From positions 1 through 64,000 of the forward strand of contig JBAZHC010000009.1 of assembly GCA_041652575.1 (NCBI GenBank): a DNA stretch of 64,000 nucleotides, given 5' to 3'. Under the pieces are notes generated by a model. It did no database searches, was not told where the DNA came from, and saw only the letters and a program-made list of their open reading frames with translations. This stretch comes from Phycisphaerae bacterium (lineage in GTDB: Bacteria > Planctomycetota > Phycisphaerae > Sedimentisphaerales > UBA12454). This document shows, piece by piece, positions 32,463-41,830 of this stretch. The position numbers and the translations under genes were made by a program. Numbering within the stretch: position 1 is the stretch's first letter; each line of letters opens with the position of its first letter.

Positions 32463-33020
32463 CTATTTTGCCTTGCTCAGGTATGAACCATCTTCTGTGC
32501 TTATTCTCACGACTTCGCCGACCTCGATGAATGGCGGAACGCGCGTATGCAGGCCCGTTTCGAGTGTGGCGTCTTTCATCTGGTTAGTCGCTGTCGCGCC
32601 TTTCGGCTGAGGTGTAGTTTCGGTAATGGCCAGTTCGACGACGTTCGGCAATTCGATGGACACTACATTTCCATCGTGTACGAGAACTGTGATATTTGTA
32701 TCGGGCTTGAGGTATCCGACCTGTTCGGCGACCATTTCTTTCGGTATGGTAGTCTGGTCGTAAGTTTCGTTATCCATCAGTACCAGTCCGATTGCATCCG
32801 AGTAGAGATATTGCATTTGGCGTCTGTCGAGGAAGGCCTGTTCGATATCTTCAGTCGAGCGGAGTCTTTTTTCGAACATAACGCCGTCTTTTACACCGCG
32901 AAGCTTTGCCTGCACAAACGCCCGAAGGTTTCCCGGCGTAACATGTACAGATTGAGCACAGATACATAGTTTACCGTCCATTATTACGCCCATGCCGGGC
33001 CTTAACTCACTTGCCTTCAC
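32463..33020 (-). CDS. efp: Elongation factor P
   Basis: A 185-residue translation factor that relieves stalling at proline stretches. Three beta-barrel domains are implied by length and by LRPGMGVIMDGKL, KLRGVKDGVMFEKRLRSTED, YLKPDTNITVLVHDGNVV and TRVPPFIEVGEVVRISTEDG. The loop that carries the modified residue in other bacteria reads TPGNLRAF, with Asn where E. coli EF-P has Lys34. The GTG start at 33020 has AAGGGAT upstream. It faces recO tail to tail, eight bases apart. Confidence 0.93.
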   Translation of the reverse strand: MKASELRPGMGVIMDGKLCICAQSVHVTPGNLRAFVQAKLRGVKDGVMFEKRLRSTEDIEQAFLDRRQMQYLYSDAIGLVLMDNETYDQTTIPKEMVAEQVGYLKPDTNITVLVHDGNVVSIELPNVVELAITETTPQPKGATATNQMKDATLETGLHTRVPPFIEVGEVVRISTEDGSYLSKAK

Positions 33021-33232
33021 AGTTATCCCTTAAATAAAACCTTGTAAGTCCTGTTTTTTAAAACGATTAGGGTCAAAATATACTTTTATTTTGCCCTGCG
33101 GTCAAGCAGAATATTGCCCTGCTGTGGTTAAAATTGCGGTTTTGAGGTTATTGAAAATTATTCCACTTGCCGCTATCGTGTCTGCCACCGAAACGGATGA
33201 GTTTTTGCTTGTTTTTATGCGTATATAAGAGG

Positions 33233-33238
33233 TATAAT
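33233..33238 (+). promoter_or_regulatory. Possible -10 box of the LacI gene
   Basis: A perfect TATAAT, 31 bases before ATG 33270. No convincing -35 box at 15-18 bases. A weak ribosome site (CGGAAACAAAA) precedes the ATG. Confidence 0.3.
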
Positions 33239-33269
33239 ATATTTCTATGACAATAATACGGAAACAAAA

Positions 33270-34295
33270 ATGGCCGAAGCTCATCTAATACCAACAGTCA
33301 GGGAAATTGCTGCTCAGTGCGGGGTCAGCGAGGCTACGGTCAGCCGTGTATTGAATGATAATTACAAACACGGTTTTTCCGTCAGGGAAGAGGTTCGTAA
33401 GCGAATTCTTGATACGGCTGAGACCTTGGGCTATCGACCCAATCTTGCCGCCAAGAACCTTGTCCAGCGCCAGACTCAAATGGTGGCGATTCTCGGTTCC
33501 GATATAGTTTTAGGCTGGCCCGGCAACATCTACCAGACAATCATTAATGCTTCCGTTCGTGCCCTTCATATTCGCGGTTATGATGTTTGTATCACTGTGC
33601 CGAACCCGGAGAAAAGCGATACCGAATTGCCGTCATGGAGAGTTGACGGAGCGATTGTAATGCAGGAATGTTCCCCGCGAACCATAGAAGTTATGGAGAA
33701 AAGCGGGCTGGCTTATGTAGTTATTAACGGCGTCAGCGGCCCGAGCGGTGCTTCTGTTATTCCTGACGATATCGAAGGCGCCCGCCGGGCGATAAGCCAC
33801 CTGATGGACCTTGGCCATCGCCGCATAGCTTATGCAGGTCCGACGATTGGACACAAGGCGCATAGAAGTATTAATGACCGGCACGATACGTATGTTTCTG
33901 AATTATCGGCTCATGGCCTTGAACTGATTCCCGGCCATGACACTGTTTTCCAGTCGCCGACTGCTTTTCTGGCCTCTGCGGTTTTGAGCAATAAAGCTAC
34001 TGCAATTCTTGCTTATGACCACGTAGAAGCGCTGAAGATTCTCCATGGCGCCCATACGCTCGATATCCAGATTCCCAAGCAGGTCAGCCTGATTTGTTTC
34101 AATGACGAATATTTGTGCAACGTCGTTACGCCTTCGCTTACCACCATCGGCGTGCCGCTGCGGCAGATGGGCCGAATAGCGGCTCAGGAACTGCTAAAAC
34201 ATCTCCAGTCGCCGCAGGATTATTCGCCCCAGTGCATAAAACTGTCGCAGGAATTGGTAAGACGCGCTTCCACCGCTCCGCTCCTGGCCGAATAA
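33270..34295 (+). CDS. LacI-family transcriptional regulator
   Basis: A 341-residue repressor with an N-terminal helix-turn-helix (TVREIAAQCGVSEATVSRVL, about 10-29; hinge LGYRPNLAAKNL) and a periplasmic-binding-protein-like sensor domain (SDIVLGWPGNIYQ, VDGAIVMQECSPR, HLMDLGHRRIAYAGP, PSLTTIGVPLRQMGRIAAQ). It presumably responds to a sugar and controls the adjacent secreted DUF4185-like gene, but no operator was identified. Confidence 0.9.
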   Translation: MAEAHLIPTVREIAAQCGVSEATVSRVLNDNYKHGFSVREEVRKRILDTAETLGYRPNLAAKNLVQRQTQMVAILGSDIVLGWPGNIYQTIINASVRALHIRGYDVCITVPNPEKSDTELPSWRVDGAIVMQECSPRTIEVMEKSGLAYVVINGVSGPSGASVIPDDIEGARRAISHLMDLGHRRIAYAGPTIGHKAHRSINDRHDTYVSELSAHGLELIPGHDTVFQSPTAFLASAVLSNKATAILAYDHVEALKILHGAHTLDIQIPKQVSLICFNDEYLCNVVTPSLTTIGVPLRQMGRIAAQELLKHLQSPQDYSPQCIKLSQELVRRASTAPLLAE

Positions 34296-34411
34296 ACTGC
34301 GGGTTATCTTCTCATCTCCCGAATCTGTATGTTCGCTGGTAAAGATAATTCTTGATAGTTCGATATAATTTTTGTATGAATATATGAACAGTCTTTTCTT
34401 TGGGAGGTATT

Positions 34412-35707
34412 ATGGCAAAATGGATTTCCGTCGTTCTAAGCGTTTTGATTGTCGCAAGCTGCTTCGGCAAAGCCGACAAGAATAAAATTCAAAAAAGTAT
34501 TCATACTTTCCCGAGCATTGGCATTGTTTCTAATGCTCCGAATGACTGTCCTTTCGAGCGGTCGAAAGATTTCGAAGGCCTTATCTTTACCGGCAGATGC
34601 GCGACATACACTGCCGCCGATACATGGTATCCCACGTGGGCATCGAACGGCAATCTATATTCGCCGTGGACCGACGGCTATATCTGGCGTTTCAGATGCG
34701 CATCGTTCCTCAATGCAAAAGGATACAAGGCTCACACCGGCCAGGCGAAAATTATCGGTAATGACCCGATGAATCTGACGATAGAAAATCTCGGCAGATG
34801 TCCCGGCCCCGCGGAACCTTATGGCGGCAGATATCCCTCCGCTTCGCTTATCTATAACGGCATCTGGTATTACGGCACATACTGCCTCGACTGGACTCCC
34901 AAAGGCTACCATTGGGGAACGCTTGGTCCGTTTGTGGGTTTCAGAACCTCAAAAGACTACGGCAAAACATGGACTGAAACCGAATGGACTCCTGAAAGGC
35001 CGATTTTCGGCGAAACAGGCAAAAACGGCGCAAGGGTTAAAATCGGCGAGCCTCATTTCGTTGACTTCGGCAGGAATATGGAGCATTCTCCGGACGGCAA
35101 AGCATATCTCGTTGCGCACGGCGGCGGAGTCGCAGAGCCGAACGTTCGTCCGGCCGATGTGAGCTGGATTAATGGCGACCAGATTTATTTGATTCGCGTA
35201 ACGCCCGGCCTTGAAACCATCAACGACCCGAATCAGTACGAATTTTTTGCAGGCCGCGATAAAAATGACAAACCACTATGGAACAGAAATTTTTCAGATA
35301 TTAAACCACTCGTCGAATGGAATAATAATTGCGGCTGCGTTACTATGACATACAATCCTGTCCTGAAAAGATACTGGATGTGCGTTACGGAAGGCTACCC
35401 TAAAGTCCTGGATGCATTTCCGGAGATGAACACCTGGATTGCCGAATCCGCCGATATTACAGGCCCGTGGAAGCTGGCGACGTATATGCCTAAATTCGGC
35501 CAGCAGGCTTATTTCGTCAATTTCCCGTCGAAGTTTATTCAGCGTGACGGCCGAACCGCGTGGTTATGCTATTCGAATAACTACACAGCCGACCACAAGG
35601 TCCTGCCGCCCGGCGCTTATGCTATGACGCTTAACGAAGTGATTTTCGCAGACAAGGAAACATTCGAAAAACACCGCAAAAAAATCGCCGATGAAACTGT
35701 TTATTAA
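34412..35707 (+). CDS. Secreted DUF4185-like lipoprotein
   Basis: A 431-residue exported protein with signal and lipobox VASC (C17). The body has repeated blade-like units (LYSPWTDGYIWRFRC, SASLIYNGIWYYGTYCLDW, VGFRTSKDYGKTWTETEWTP, GEPHFVDFGRNMEHSPDGK, MTYNPVLKRYWMCVTEGYP) typical of five-bladed beta-propellers of the DUF4185 / GH43-GH117-like type. The family is linked to carbohydrate metabolism. ATG 34412 is preceded by GGGAGG. Its neighbour is a LacI regulator, which fits a sugar-controlled role. Confidence 0.7.
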   Translation: MAKWISVVLSVLIVASCFGKADKNKIQKSIHTFPSIGIVSNAPNDCPFERSKDFEGLIFTGRCATYTAADTWYPTWASNGNLYSPWTDGYIWRFRCASFLNAKGYKAHTGQAKIIGNDPMNLTIENLGRCPGPAEPYGGRYPSASLIYNGIWYYGTYCLDWTPKGYHWGTLGPFVGFRTSKDYGKTWTETEWTPERPIFGETGKNGARVKIGEPHFVDFGRNMEHSPDGKAYLVAHGGGVAEPNVRPADVSWINGDQIYLIRVTPGLETINDPNQYEFFAGRDKNDKPLWNRNFSDIKPLVEWNNNCGCVTMTYNPVLKRYWMCVTEGYPKVLDAFPEMNTWIAESADITGPWKLATYMPKFGQQAYFVNFPSKFIQRDGRTAWLCYSNNYTADHKVLPPGAYAMTLNEVIFADKETFEKHRKKIADETVY

Positions 35708-35774
35708 CGTTGTTTCATCCCCGGAATCGAGCCGTAAATTCCCATTTTTTTTGAAAATCGAATTTTATATATAG

Positions 35775-35802
35775 TTGACAAATAATTTCTACATTTTATG
35801 CT
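35775..35802 (+). promoter_or_regulatory. Promoter of the second ABC pair
   Basis: A perfect TTGACA (35775-35780), then TATGCT (35797-35802) at 16 bases. A TATAAT (35804-35809) also lies nearby but would require a 23-base spacer. Because it covers 35798, it rules out an earlier start for the next gene. Confidence 0.5.
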
Positions 35803-35833
35803 ATATAATGCCATTATTAAATATGAGGAACGT

Positions 35834-36763
35834 ATGGTGTCGAAAATTGAAACCGTTAAGCTTAGAAAAGAATTTGGTACTCTTGTCGCTGTAAATGATA
35901 TCACATTTGAACTTCAGGAAGGTCAGGTTTTAGGCCTTATCGGCCCGAACGGCGCCGGCAAAACAACCCTCATCAGGATGCTTTGCACGCTTCTGCCGCC
36001 GACCAGCGGCGAGGTCAAAGTCGCAGGCTATGATATCAAAGAGGATTATCTCAAGGCAAGAAAACATATCGGCTATATGCCTGATTTTTTCAATCTTTAT
36101 TCCGATTTGACTCTAAGGGAATGTCTCGAATTTTTTGCCGAATCCTATGGCGTCGAAAAAAGCCTTATCCCGCAAAAAGTCGAAGAGTCGCTCGAGTTCG
36201 TCGCTCTTTTGGATAAACGCAACGAATTTATCAGGCACCTTTCGCGCGGAATGGTGCAGAGAATGGGCGTCGCGTCGCTGCTGGTCAGGGACCCGGATGT
36301 TTGCCTCCTCGACGAACCGGCGTCAGGTCTTGACCCTCAGTCGAGAATCCAGTTGAGAGAAATTCTGAAGAGATTAAGCTCGATGGGCAAGACCATTGTA
36401 ATTTCTTCTCATATTTTAACCGAACTTTCAGGCTTTTGCACCCACATAGCGATTATGAACAACGGCAAACTCGTAACCTACGGCAGTGTCGATGAAATTC
36501 ACAATCGGATTTACACATCTAAAAAAATCCGCATTACACTTTTAGACGATTTGGAAAAAGCCAGAACTGTCATCTCAGGCTTCAATAAGGCCGTGATAGA
36601 AAAAGCTGAAAATAAAAACATAGTCGTCAATTTGACAGGCACATCCGAAGATATGGCCCAGTTGAATTCTCTGCTTGTAAAGGCAGGGGTGAAAGTTGTC
36701 GAATTCGCCGAGCAAAAAGTAGGACTGGAAGATTTGTATATGAAAATTTCCGCTTCTAAATAA
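35834..36763 (+). CDS. ABC transporter ATP-binding protein
   Basis: A 309-residue ATPase: Walker A GPNGAGKTTL, signature HLSRGMVQRMGVASLL, Walker B VCLLDEPASGLDP, switch ISSHILTELS, and an extra C-terminal part (about 225-309) with KKIRITLLDDLEKARTVI typical of ABC-2 exporters. It pairs with the permease eleven bases downstream. ATG 35834 has GAGGAACGT upstream. Substrate unknown. Confidence 0.88.
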   Translation: MVSKIETVKLRKEFGTLVAVNDITFELQEGQVLGLIGPNGAGKTTLIRMLCTLLPPTSGEVKVAGYDIKEDYLKARKHIGYMPDFFNLYSDLTLRECLEFFAESYGVEKSLIPQKVEESLEFVALLDKRNEFIRHLSRGMVQRMGVASLLVRDPDVCLLDEPASGLDPQSRIQLREILKRLSSMGKTIVISSHILTELSGFCTHIAIMNNGKLVTYGSVDEIHNRIYTSKKIRITLLDDLEKARTVISGFNKAVIEKAENKNIVVNLTGTSEDMAQLNSLLVKAGVKVVEFAEQKVGLEDLYMKISASK

Positions 36764-36774
36764 AGGTTTGAATT

Positions 36775-38190
36775 ATGTTCAATAACCCGCTGATTAAAAG
36801 ATACCGTTTAAGTGCCATGCGGCCCGCGCAGGTTGTTATTTATGTTGTTATCTATCTTGTGGTTTTATCCATTATGGGGATGATAAACGAAAAGCTTTAC
36901 GGCTTTTGTCCCGAACTGTTCAAACAGCTCTATTTCCAGTTGTTTTTTATCCAGGCGATGTTCCTTCTCGCGTGGTCGTCATATAATTCATCGGCGGCGA
37001 TTAGAGAGGAAATTGTCACGAACAGTTTCGATTTCTTCAAAATGCTTCCTCTTACCGCCAACCAGAAAACTGTCGGTATATTAATAGGTAAAAACCTTTT
37101 TGTCCTTATTCTCGCGGCGATAAATTTTATACTGATGACTATTTGCGGATTTGTCGCGGAAATTAATATGATGCTTCAATTGCAGATAATCAGTGTTACC
37201 GCTGCCGTTTCGATTCTTATCAATTCTTTTGCCCTGCTGGGTTCCATTCAGCCCGACATGAAAAAAAATCACTCTGGCATAGCCCTCATTGTTTTAATGA
37301 TGTTCTTCTTTATCCCTTTGATTGGCAATGCTGTCGCGGCAATCTATGGCGGGCAGGAACTGGAAAAATTAACCGTCTATTTTTACACGCTCGAAATTCC
37401 GCTAATTTGGCTGATAGCCCTGATTGCCTTATATTTTGCCTGCTGGACAATAAAAGGAGTCCTGCGGAAATTCACTTATGAACGTTCTCCTCTTTTTACG
37501 CCGTTCGGTGCGTTCCTTTTTCTGATTGGCTATGGATTCGTTATACTTGGTTTATTCAAAAGATTTTTGTCTTTAGATATTTGCGAAGGCGTTAATGTTT
37601 ATGCTTTTTGGTGGGTCTGTTTCATTCCTGTTATAGTTATACCGTTTTTATCCCGCAAAAGTTTTGAAAATTATATCGAATATCTCGGCGGAAAACAATT
37701 TCAGTCGTCCGGCCGCAGTTTCAGACTTGCGATGTTTTGTAATTCCAATCTGCTGACCGGCGTTTTTCTTTATTTGATTTGGACCGTATTTGCTCTTGTG
37801 TCTTTGTGGATCGCGAAATCAGATTTTGTTTATAAATTATTAATAATAGCGACGTATTTTACTTCCTATATGTTCTTTGTATTAATGCTCGAGCTTTTTA
37901 ATGTTATAAGCCCGTCCATAAAAAAAATAGGCATCCTGCTTGGATTCATCTTCGGCTTGTATGTTGTACTGCCTCTGATATTGGCCGGCGTTTTCGATAA
38001 CGAGCAGCTTGTTAAATATTCTCCTTTTGGTCTTATGGTGATGCTGCTGGATTCTAAGGAAGTTCACTACAAATTTTTCGCGTTTTTTATTGTTTATAAT
38101 ATAGCTTTGTCATCGCTGCCGGCTTTTTTTATCGCCCGCAGGTATTTTTATATAATCAAAACCCGTAAGGAAATGCTTCTGTCGACATAA
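36775..38190 (+). CDS. ABC-2-like permease, 471 aa
   Basis: A 471-residue membrane protein with about twelve hydrophobic segments. It begins with a charged RYRLSAMRPAQVV, and the segment NSFDFFKMLPLTANQKTVGI resembles the coupling helix of ABC-2 permeases. The product is larger than the usual six-segment permease and may contain two permease-like halves. It forms a two-gene unit with the preceding ATPase. Confidence 0.75.
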   Translation: MFNNPLIKRYRLSAMRPAQVVIYVVIYLVVLSIMGMINEKLYGFCPELFKQLYFQLFFIQAMFLLAWSSYNSSAAIREEIVTNSFDFFKMLPLTANQKTVGILIGKNLFVLILAAINFILMTICGFVAEINMMLQLQIISVTAAVSILINSFALLGSIQPDMKKNHSGIALIVLMMFFFIPLIGNAVAAIYGGQELEKLTVYFYTLEIPLIWLIALIALYFACWTIKGVLRKFTYERSPLFTPFGAFLFLIGYGFVILGLFKRFLSLDICEGVNVYAFWWVCFIPVIVIPFLSRKSFENYIEYLGGKQFQSSGRSFRLAMFCNSNLLTGVFLYLIWTVFALVSLWIAKSDFVYKLLIIATYFTSYMFFVLMLELFNVISPSIKKIGILLGFIFGLYVVLPLILAGVFDNEQLVKYSPFGLMVMLLDSKEVHYKFFAFFIVYNIALSSLPAFFIARRYFYIIKTRKEMLLST

Positions 38191-38224
38191 AAAAACCTGC
38201 GCATTTTACGAAAATTTTTAACTG

Positions 38225-39493
38225 TCAGCTTAATAATGCCGTGACGGCATCTTCGTTAATCCTGCAATTTACGATTTCGCCTTTTGCTAAGGTAGTATCG
38301 CATTTAACCGTGATTTCGTAGTATCTTTCGCATCTTCCGGTGTTTTTAACGTCATCTTCTATAAGGACTTGCGCCGTTTGGCCGATGAATTGTTTTCTGA
38401 AATTATTGGCCAGTTGTTTTTCCAGTTCTCTTAGTTTCAGCGTTCTTTCGGTTATAACCTTTTTATCTATATGGTCCTGAAGTTTAGCGGCCGCTGTGCC
38501 GACTCTCTTGCTGAAGGGGAAGATATGGATTTTTGAAAAACCCGCAAGTTTAGCGACTGCAAGGCTTTGCGCAAAGTCCTGTGTGGTTTCGCCTGGGAAT
38601 CCGACTATAATATCAGTTGTGATGGCAGGGCGGTCGAGTTGTAAATTGATATTTTCAATGGAGTTAATAAAATCTTTAACGGTATATTGGCGGTTCATTT
38701 TTTTCAGGATTTTGTCCGAGCCGGACTGCAGCGATAAATGCAGGTGCGGCATAATGTTGGGATAATTTTTTATAACATTTAAAAGCCTGTCAGTAACATC
38801 GGCCGGCTCCAGCGAGCTTAATCTAATTCGTTTAAGGTCAGGGACTTGCGCTACTTTTTCGAGCAATTCAGCCAGCAGAGGATTTTCGCTGTCGGGCCAG
38901 TGTTTCCGTTTTACGGTATTTTGGCCGTATGCTCCGAGAAAAATTCCAGTCAGGATAATTTCTTTATGTCCAGCTTTTACAAGGTCTTGCGTTTCTTTTA
39001 TTACGTTGTCTAAAGGTTTGAAAGTGATATCAGGTCTTGTTGTTGGGATTATGCAGTATGAGCAGAATCCATCGCAGCCATCCTGAACTTTGAGGAAGGC
39101 TCTGGTTTGTCCGCAGAATTTATCTAAGCTGTTATAATCAAAAAGGTTAGCTTCAAGATTAAATTCCTGTTTCAGCAGTGAAAACAGCTCTTTGAGGTTA
39201 GGCGCGAATAGTAATTTTCCTTCGAGAGTTTCGAATTCTTTCGGGTCTGAGCGAAGAAGGCATCCTGAAACGACGATTTTTGCGTTTGGGTTTTGTTTTT
39301 GTGCTTTTCGAACAAGCTGCCTGCTTTTTGCCGATGCTATATGTGTAACGCAGCAGGTATGTATGATAATTAAATCGGCGTTTTCGAACTCCTGTACGTA
39401 TAGTAAATTACAGCCGGTCAGAAATTTAATAATCTGCTGGGCTTCGTATTGATTTACCTTGCAACCGAGAGTATTTATAGCAAAAGTTTGCAT
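38225..39493 (-). CDS. mtaB: tRNA t6A37 methylthiotransferase MtaB
   Basis: A 422-residue radical-SAM enzyme that adds a methylthio group to t6A at tRNA position 37. N-terminal TLGCKVNQYEAQQ (Fe-S site) and C-terminal cysteines CDGFCSYC of the SAM cluster, with GHKEIILTGIFLGAYGQ and the TRAM-like tail (VLIEDDVKNTGRCERYYEI). The N-terminal sequence separates MtaB from MiaB. Upstream, TATAAC lies five bases before the ATG with no ribosome site, so the transcript may be leaderless. Confidence 0.9.
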   Translation of the reverse strand: MQTFAINTLGCKVNQYEAQQIIKFLTGCNLLYVQEFENADLIIIHTCCVTHIASAKSRQLVRKAQKQNPNAKIVVSGCLLRSDPKEFETLEGKLLFAPNLKELFSLLKQEFNLEANLFDYNSLDKFCGQTRAFLKVQDGCDGFCSYCIIPTTRPDITFKPLDNVIKETQDLVKAGHKEIILTGIFLGAYGQNTVKRKHWPDSENPLLAELLEKVAQVPDLKRIRLSSLEPADVTDRLLNVIKNYPNIMPHLHLSLQSGSDKILKKMNRQYTVKDFINSIENINLQLDRPAITTDIIVGFPGETTQDFAQSLAVAKLAGFSKIHIFPFSKRVGTAAAKLQDHIDKKVITERTLKLRELEKQLANNFRKQFIGQTAQVLIEDDVKNTGRCERYYEITVKCDTTLAKGEIVNCRINEDAVTALLS

Positions 39494-39577
39494 AATTTGT
39501 TATAATCCGTTATTCTTTAAAAATATAGAAAAAGAAGTACAATAATAAGCTATCCGACGTTTCTGGAGAAGCCAAAA

Positions 39578-41770
39578 ATGGCTGCAGGTGCTCGCTCTGT
39601 ATGGGCAATCGACATAGGCAATGATTCTCTGAAGGCCCTTCGTCTTCAGCAGGCAGGGGACCGTATAGAGGTAATCGGCCTGGACTATATAGAACATTCC
39701 AAAATCCTGAGTGTTGAAGGAACCAGCGAAGAAGAAAAAAAACAGATTATCCGCGCAAGCCTTGCCACATTTGCCGGCAGAAACGAACTTGGCAAAGATG
39801 AAATAGCGGTATCGGTTCCGGGCCAGACAAGTTTCGCCAGATTTATAAAACTTCCGCCTGTAGAGCCGAAAAAAATTCCTGAAATAATTAAATTTGAAGC
39901 TGTTCAGCAAATACCATTCGATATAAACGAAGTGGAATGGGACTGGCAACTGATGGCCAAACCGGACAGTCCTGAGGTTGAAGTCGGAATATTCGCCATA
40001 AAAAATGAACTCATAGGCAGGCATCTCGAAAATTTCACCTCTGAAAATCTGCGGGTTACAATCGTTCAAATGGCGCCAATGGCTCTTTATAACTACGCAA
40101 ATTTTGACCGCAACGACCTTGATGACGCCGACAAAAAAGCGGTAATACTTCTCGATATGGGTTCGGACAATACGAACCTTGTTATATGCACAAAATTAAC
40201 CGTCTGGCAAAGATGTATCCCCCTTGGCGGCAATAATTTCACAAAGGCCATAGCCGATGCTTTCAAGCTCGACTTCGAAAAGGCTGAAAAACTTAAACGC
40301 GGCGCTCCGGTCAGCAAATACGCCAGACAAATCTTTCACGCCATGAAACCTGTCTTTACCGATTTCGGAGCCGAAGTGCAGCGTTCTCTCGGATATTACA
40401 GCAGCAGTCATAAGGGAACGACTTTTACGAAAATGGTACTGCTCGGCGGCAGTTTCAAACTGCAGGGCCTGAATAAGTATATTCAACAGACAACGCAGCT
40501 TGTGGCCGTCCGGCCTGATTCGTTTGAAAAACTTGTTCCGGCTGCGAATATTTCGAGCGCGAAACTGCACGATAATATATGCGACCTGGCGATTACATAC
40601 GGACTTGGAATTCAGGCGCTCGGTCTGGCAAGAATAGAAAGCAGCCTTCTGCCGAGCGGAATCGCCCGAAGGATGATGTGGGCAAGAAAAAGTAAATTCT
40701 TTATAATCGCAGCAGGCATTCTGCTGGCCGTATCACTGCTTGCTTTCTTTAGAACATATCTTGACTTAAAAGCCTGTGGAGACAGAAACGCACAATTAAG
40801 AAGACAGGAAACAGAAAATGTTCTTCAGCAGGTAAAAACGGTAGCGGACGAATTAAGGCAGCAGGAAGGAAGAGGCACTACTTACGATGAACAAATAAAA
40901 AAGCAGATGGAAGTATTTAAATATCGGGATGTTATTCCATTTCTCCATAAGACAATCCTGAAATGCCTTCCGGACGCCCGGAATAATCCTGAACAGGCAG
41001 AGCTTTATAAGGCCTATGCGAAGGGAAACATTGAAGAGGTAACCGCCATACCGCGAAATAAGCGCAAACAGGTTTTTGTAACCAGTATATCGATTAACTA
41101 CGCCGATAGTCTGGCTTCGGCAGTGTTTGAAACAAGTGGCAGAGCAGAACGGTCAGGCAGGAGTTACGAACCGACAATGCAAATGTCATCGGACAACTCT
41201 TCACAGCAGGGGCAGGTAACGGACGGAAAAGGATTTGTCGTTGTTATCGAAGGTTATACGCCTTACGAAAAAATCGGTGAGCTTATGGACCCGGTAGGGG
41301 TCGGCGATGACAAAAATAAATGGGGCATCGTAACGCGAATGATGAATCTCAACGCATTGTTTGACAGCAATAGTCCGTTTGAATTATTTTCCAAAGACAA
41401 AATAGAACACTTCAGGCCCGAAACAGGCGTTGTCGACATTGCTGACATTCGAACGCCGGCAGGTATCGGTATTCCGCAGCTTAAATTAAGAGGCTCTGCT
41501 GAAGAACAGCAGTCGGACGCCGGACGCGGCGGCAGAGGTAATACCGGTCAGGTTGAGACGGCAGACCGTGTAACGAGCGAACAGGTTCTTGTCGACCCGC
41601 TTACAAAAGAAGAAATGAGCAGGACGTTCGATCTCGATGCAAAAGGCAAAAAAAAGTTCGACTCTTTCGGACAGCCTGTTTATATAGAAAGAGACAGATG
41701 GTTCAGAATTAAAGCGAAATTCCTCTGGAAAGATACTTTGCCGTTGCAGGGTCAACCGGCAGGGATGTAA
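39578..41770 (+). CDS. PilM-like actin-fold protein fused to PilN-like region
   Basis: A 730-residue protein. Residues 1-345 form a PilM-type actin-like ATPase: VWAIDIGNDSLKALRLQQ at the N terminus, KLPPVEPKKIPEIIKFEA, VILLDMGSDNTNLVICT and MVLLGGSFKLQGLNKYIQQ. A single membrane helix follows (about 366-385), then a periplasmic region with a coiled coil (about 390-430) and more structured parts, like PilN. In most type IV pilus systems PilM and PilN are separate. GGAG precedes the ATG. It starts a three-gene operon with two anchored proteins. Confidence 0.75.
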   Translation: MAAGARSVWAIDIGNDSLKALRLQQAGDRIEVIGLDYIEHSKILSVEGTSEEEKKQIIRASLATFAGRNELGKDEIAVSVPGQTSFARFIKLPPVEPKKIPEIIKFEAVQQIPFDINEVEWDWQLMAKPDSPEVEVGIFAIKNELIGRHLENFTSENLRVTIVQMAPMALYNYANFDRNDLDDADKKAVILLDMGSDNTNLVICTKLTVWQRCIPLGGNNFTKAIADAFKLDFEKAEKLKRGAPVSKYARQIFHAMKPVFTDFGAEVQRSLGYYSSSHKGTTFTKMVLLGGSFKLQGLNKYIQQTTQLVAVRPDSFEKLVPAANISSAKLHDNICDLAITYGLGIQALGLARIESSLLPSGIARRMMWARKSKFFIIAAGILLAVSLLAFFRTYLDLKACGDRNAQLRRQETENVLQQVKTVADELRQQEGRGTTYDEQIKKQMEVFKYRDVIPFLHKTILKCLPDARNNPEQAELYKAYAKGNIEEVTAIPRNKRKQVFVTSISINYADSLASAVFETSGRAERSGRSYEPTMQMSSDNSSQQGQVTDGKGFVVVIEGYTPYEKIGELMDPVGVGDDKNKWGIVTRMMNLNALFDSNSPFELFSKDKIEHFRPETGVVDIADIRTPAGIGIPQLKLRGSAEEQQSDAGRGGRGNTGQVETADRVTSEQVLVDPLTKEEMSRTFDLDAKGKKKFDSFGQPVYIERDRWFRIKAKFLWKDTLPLQGQPAGM

Positions 41771-41830
41771 AAGCAGAGCGTAGAAGTAAATAAATTTGGG
41801 ACTATACAATTTTTATTTTTTTGTTTTGTT

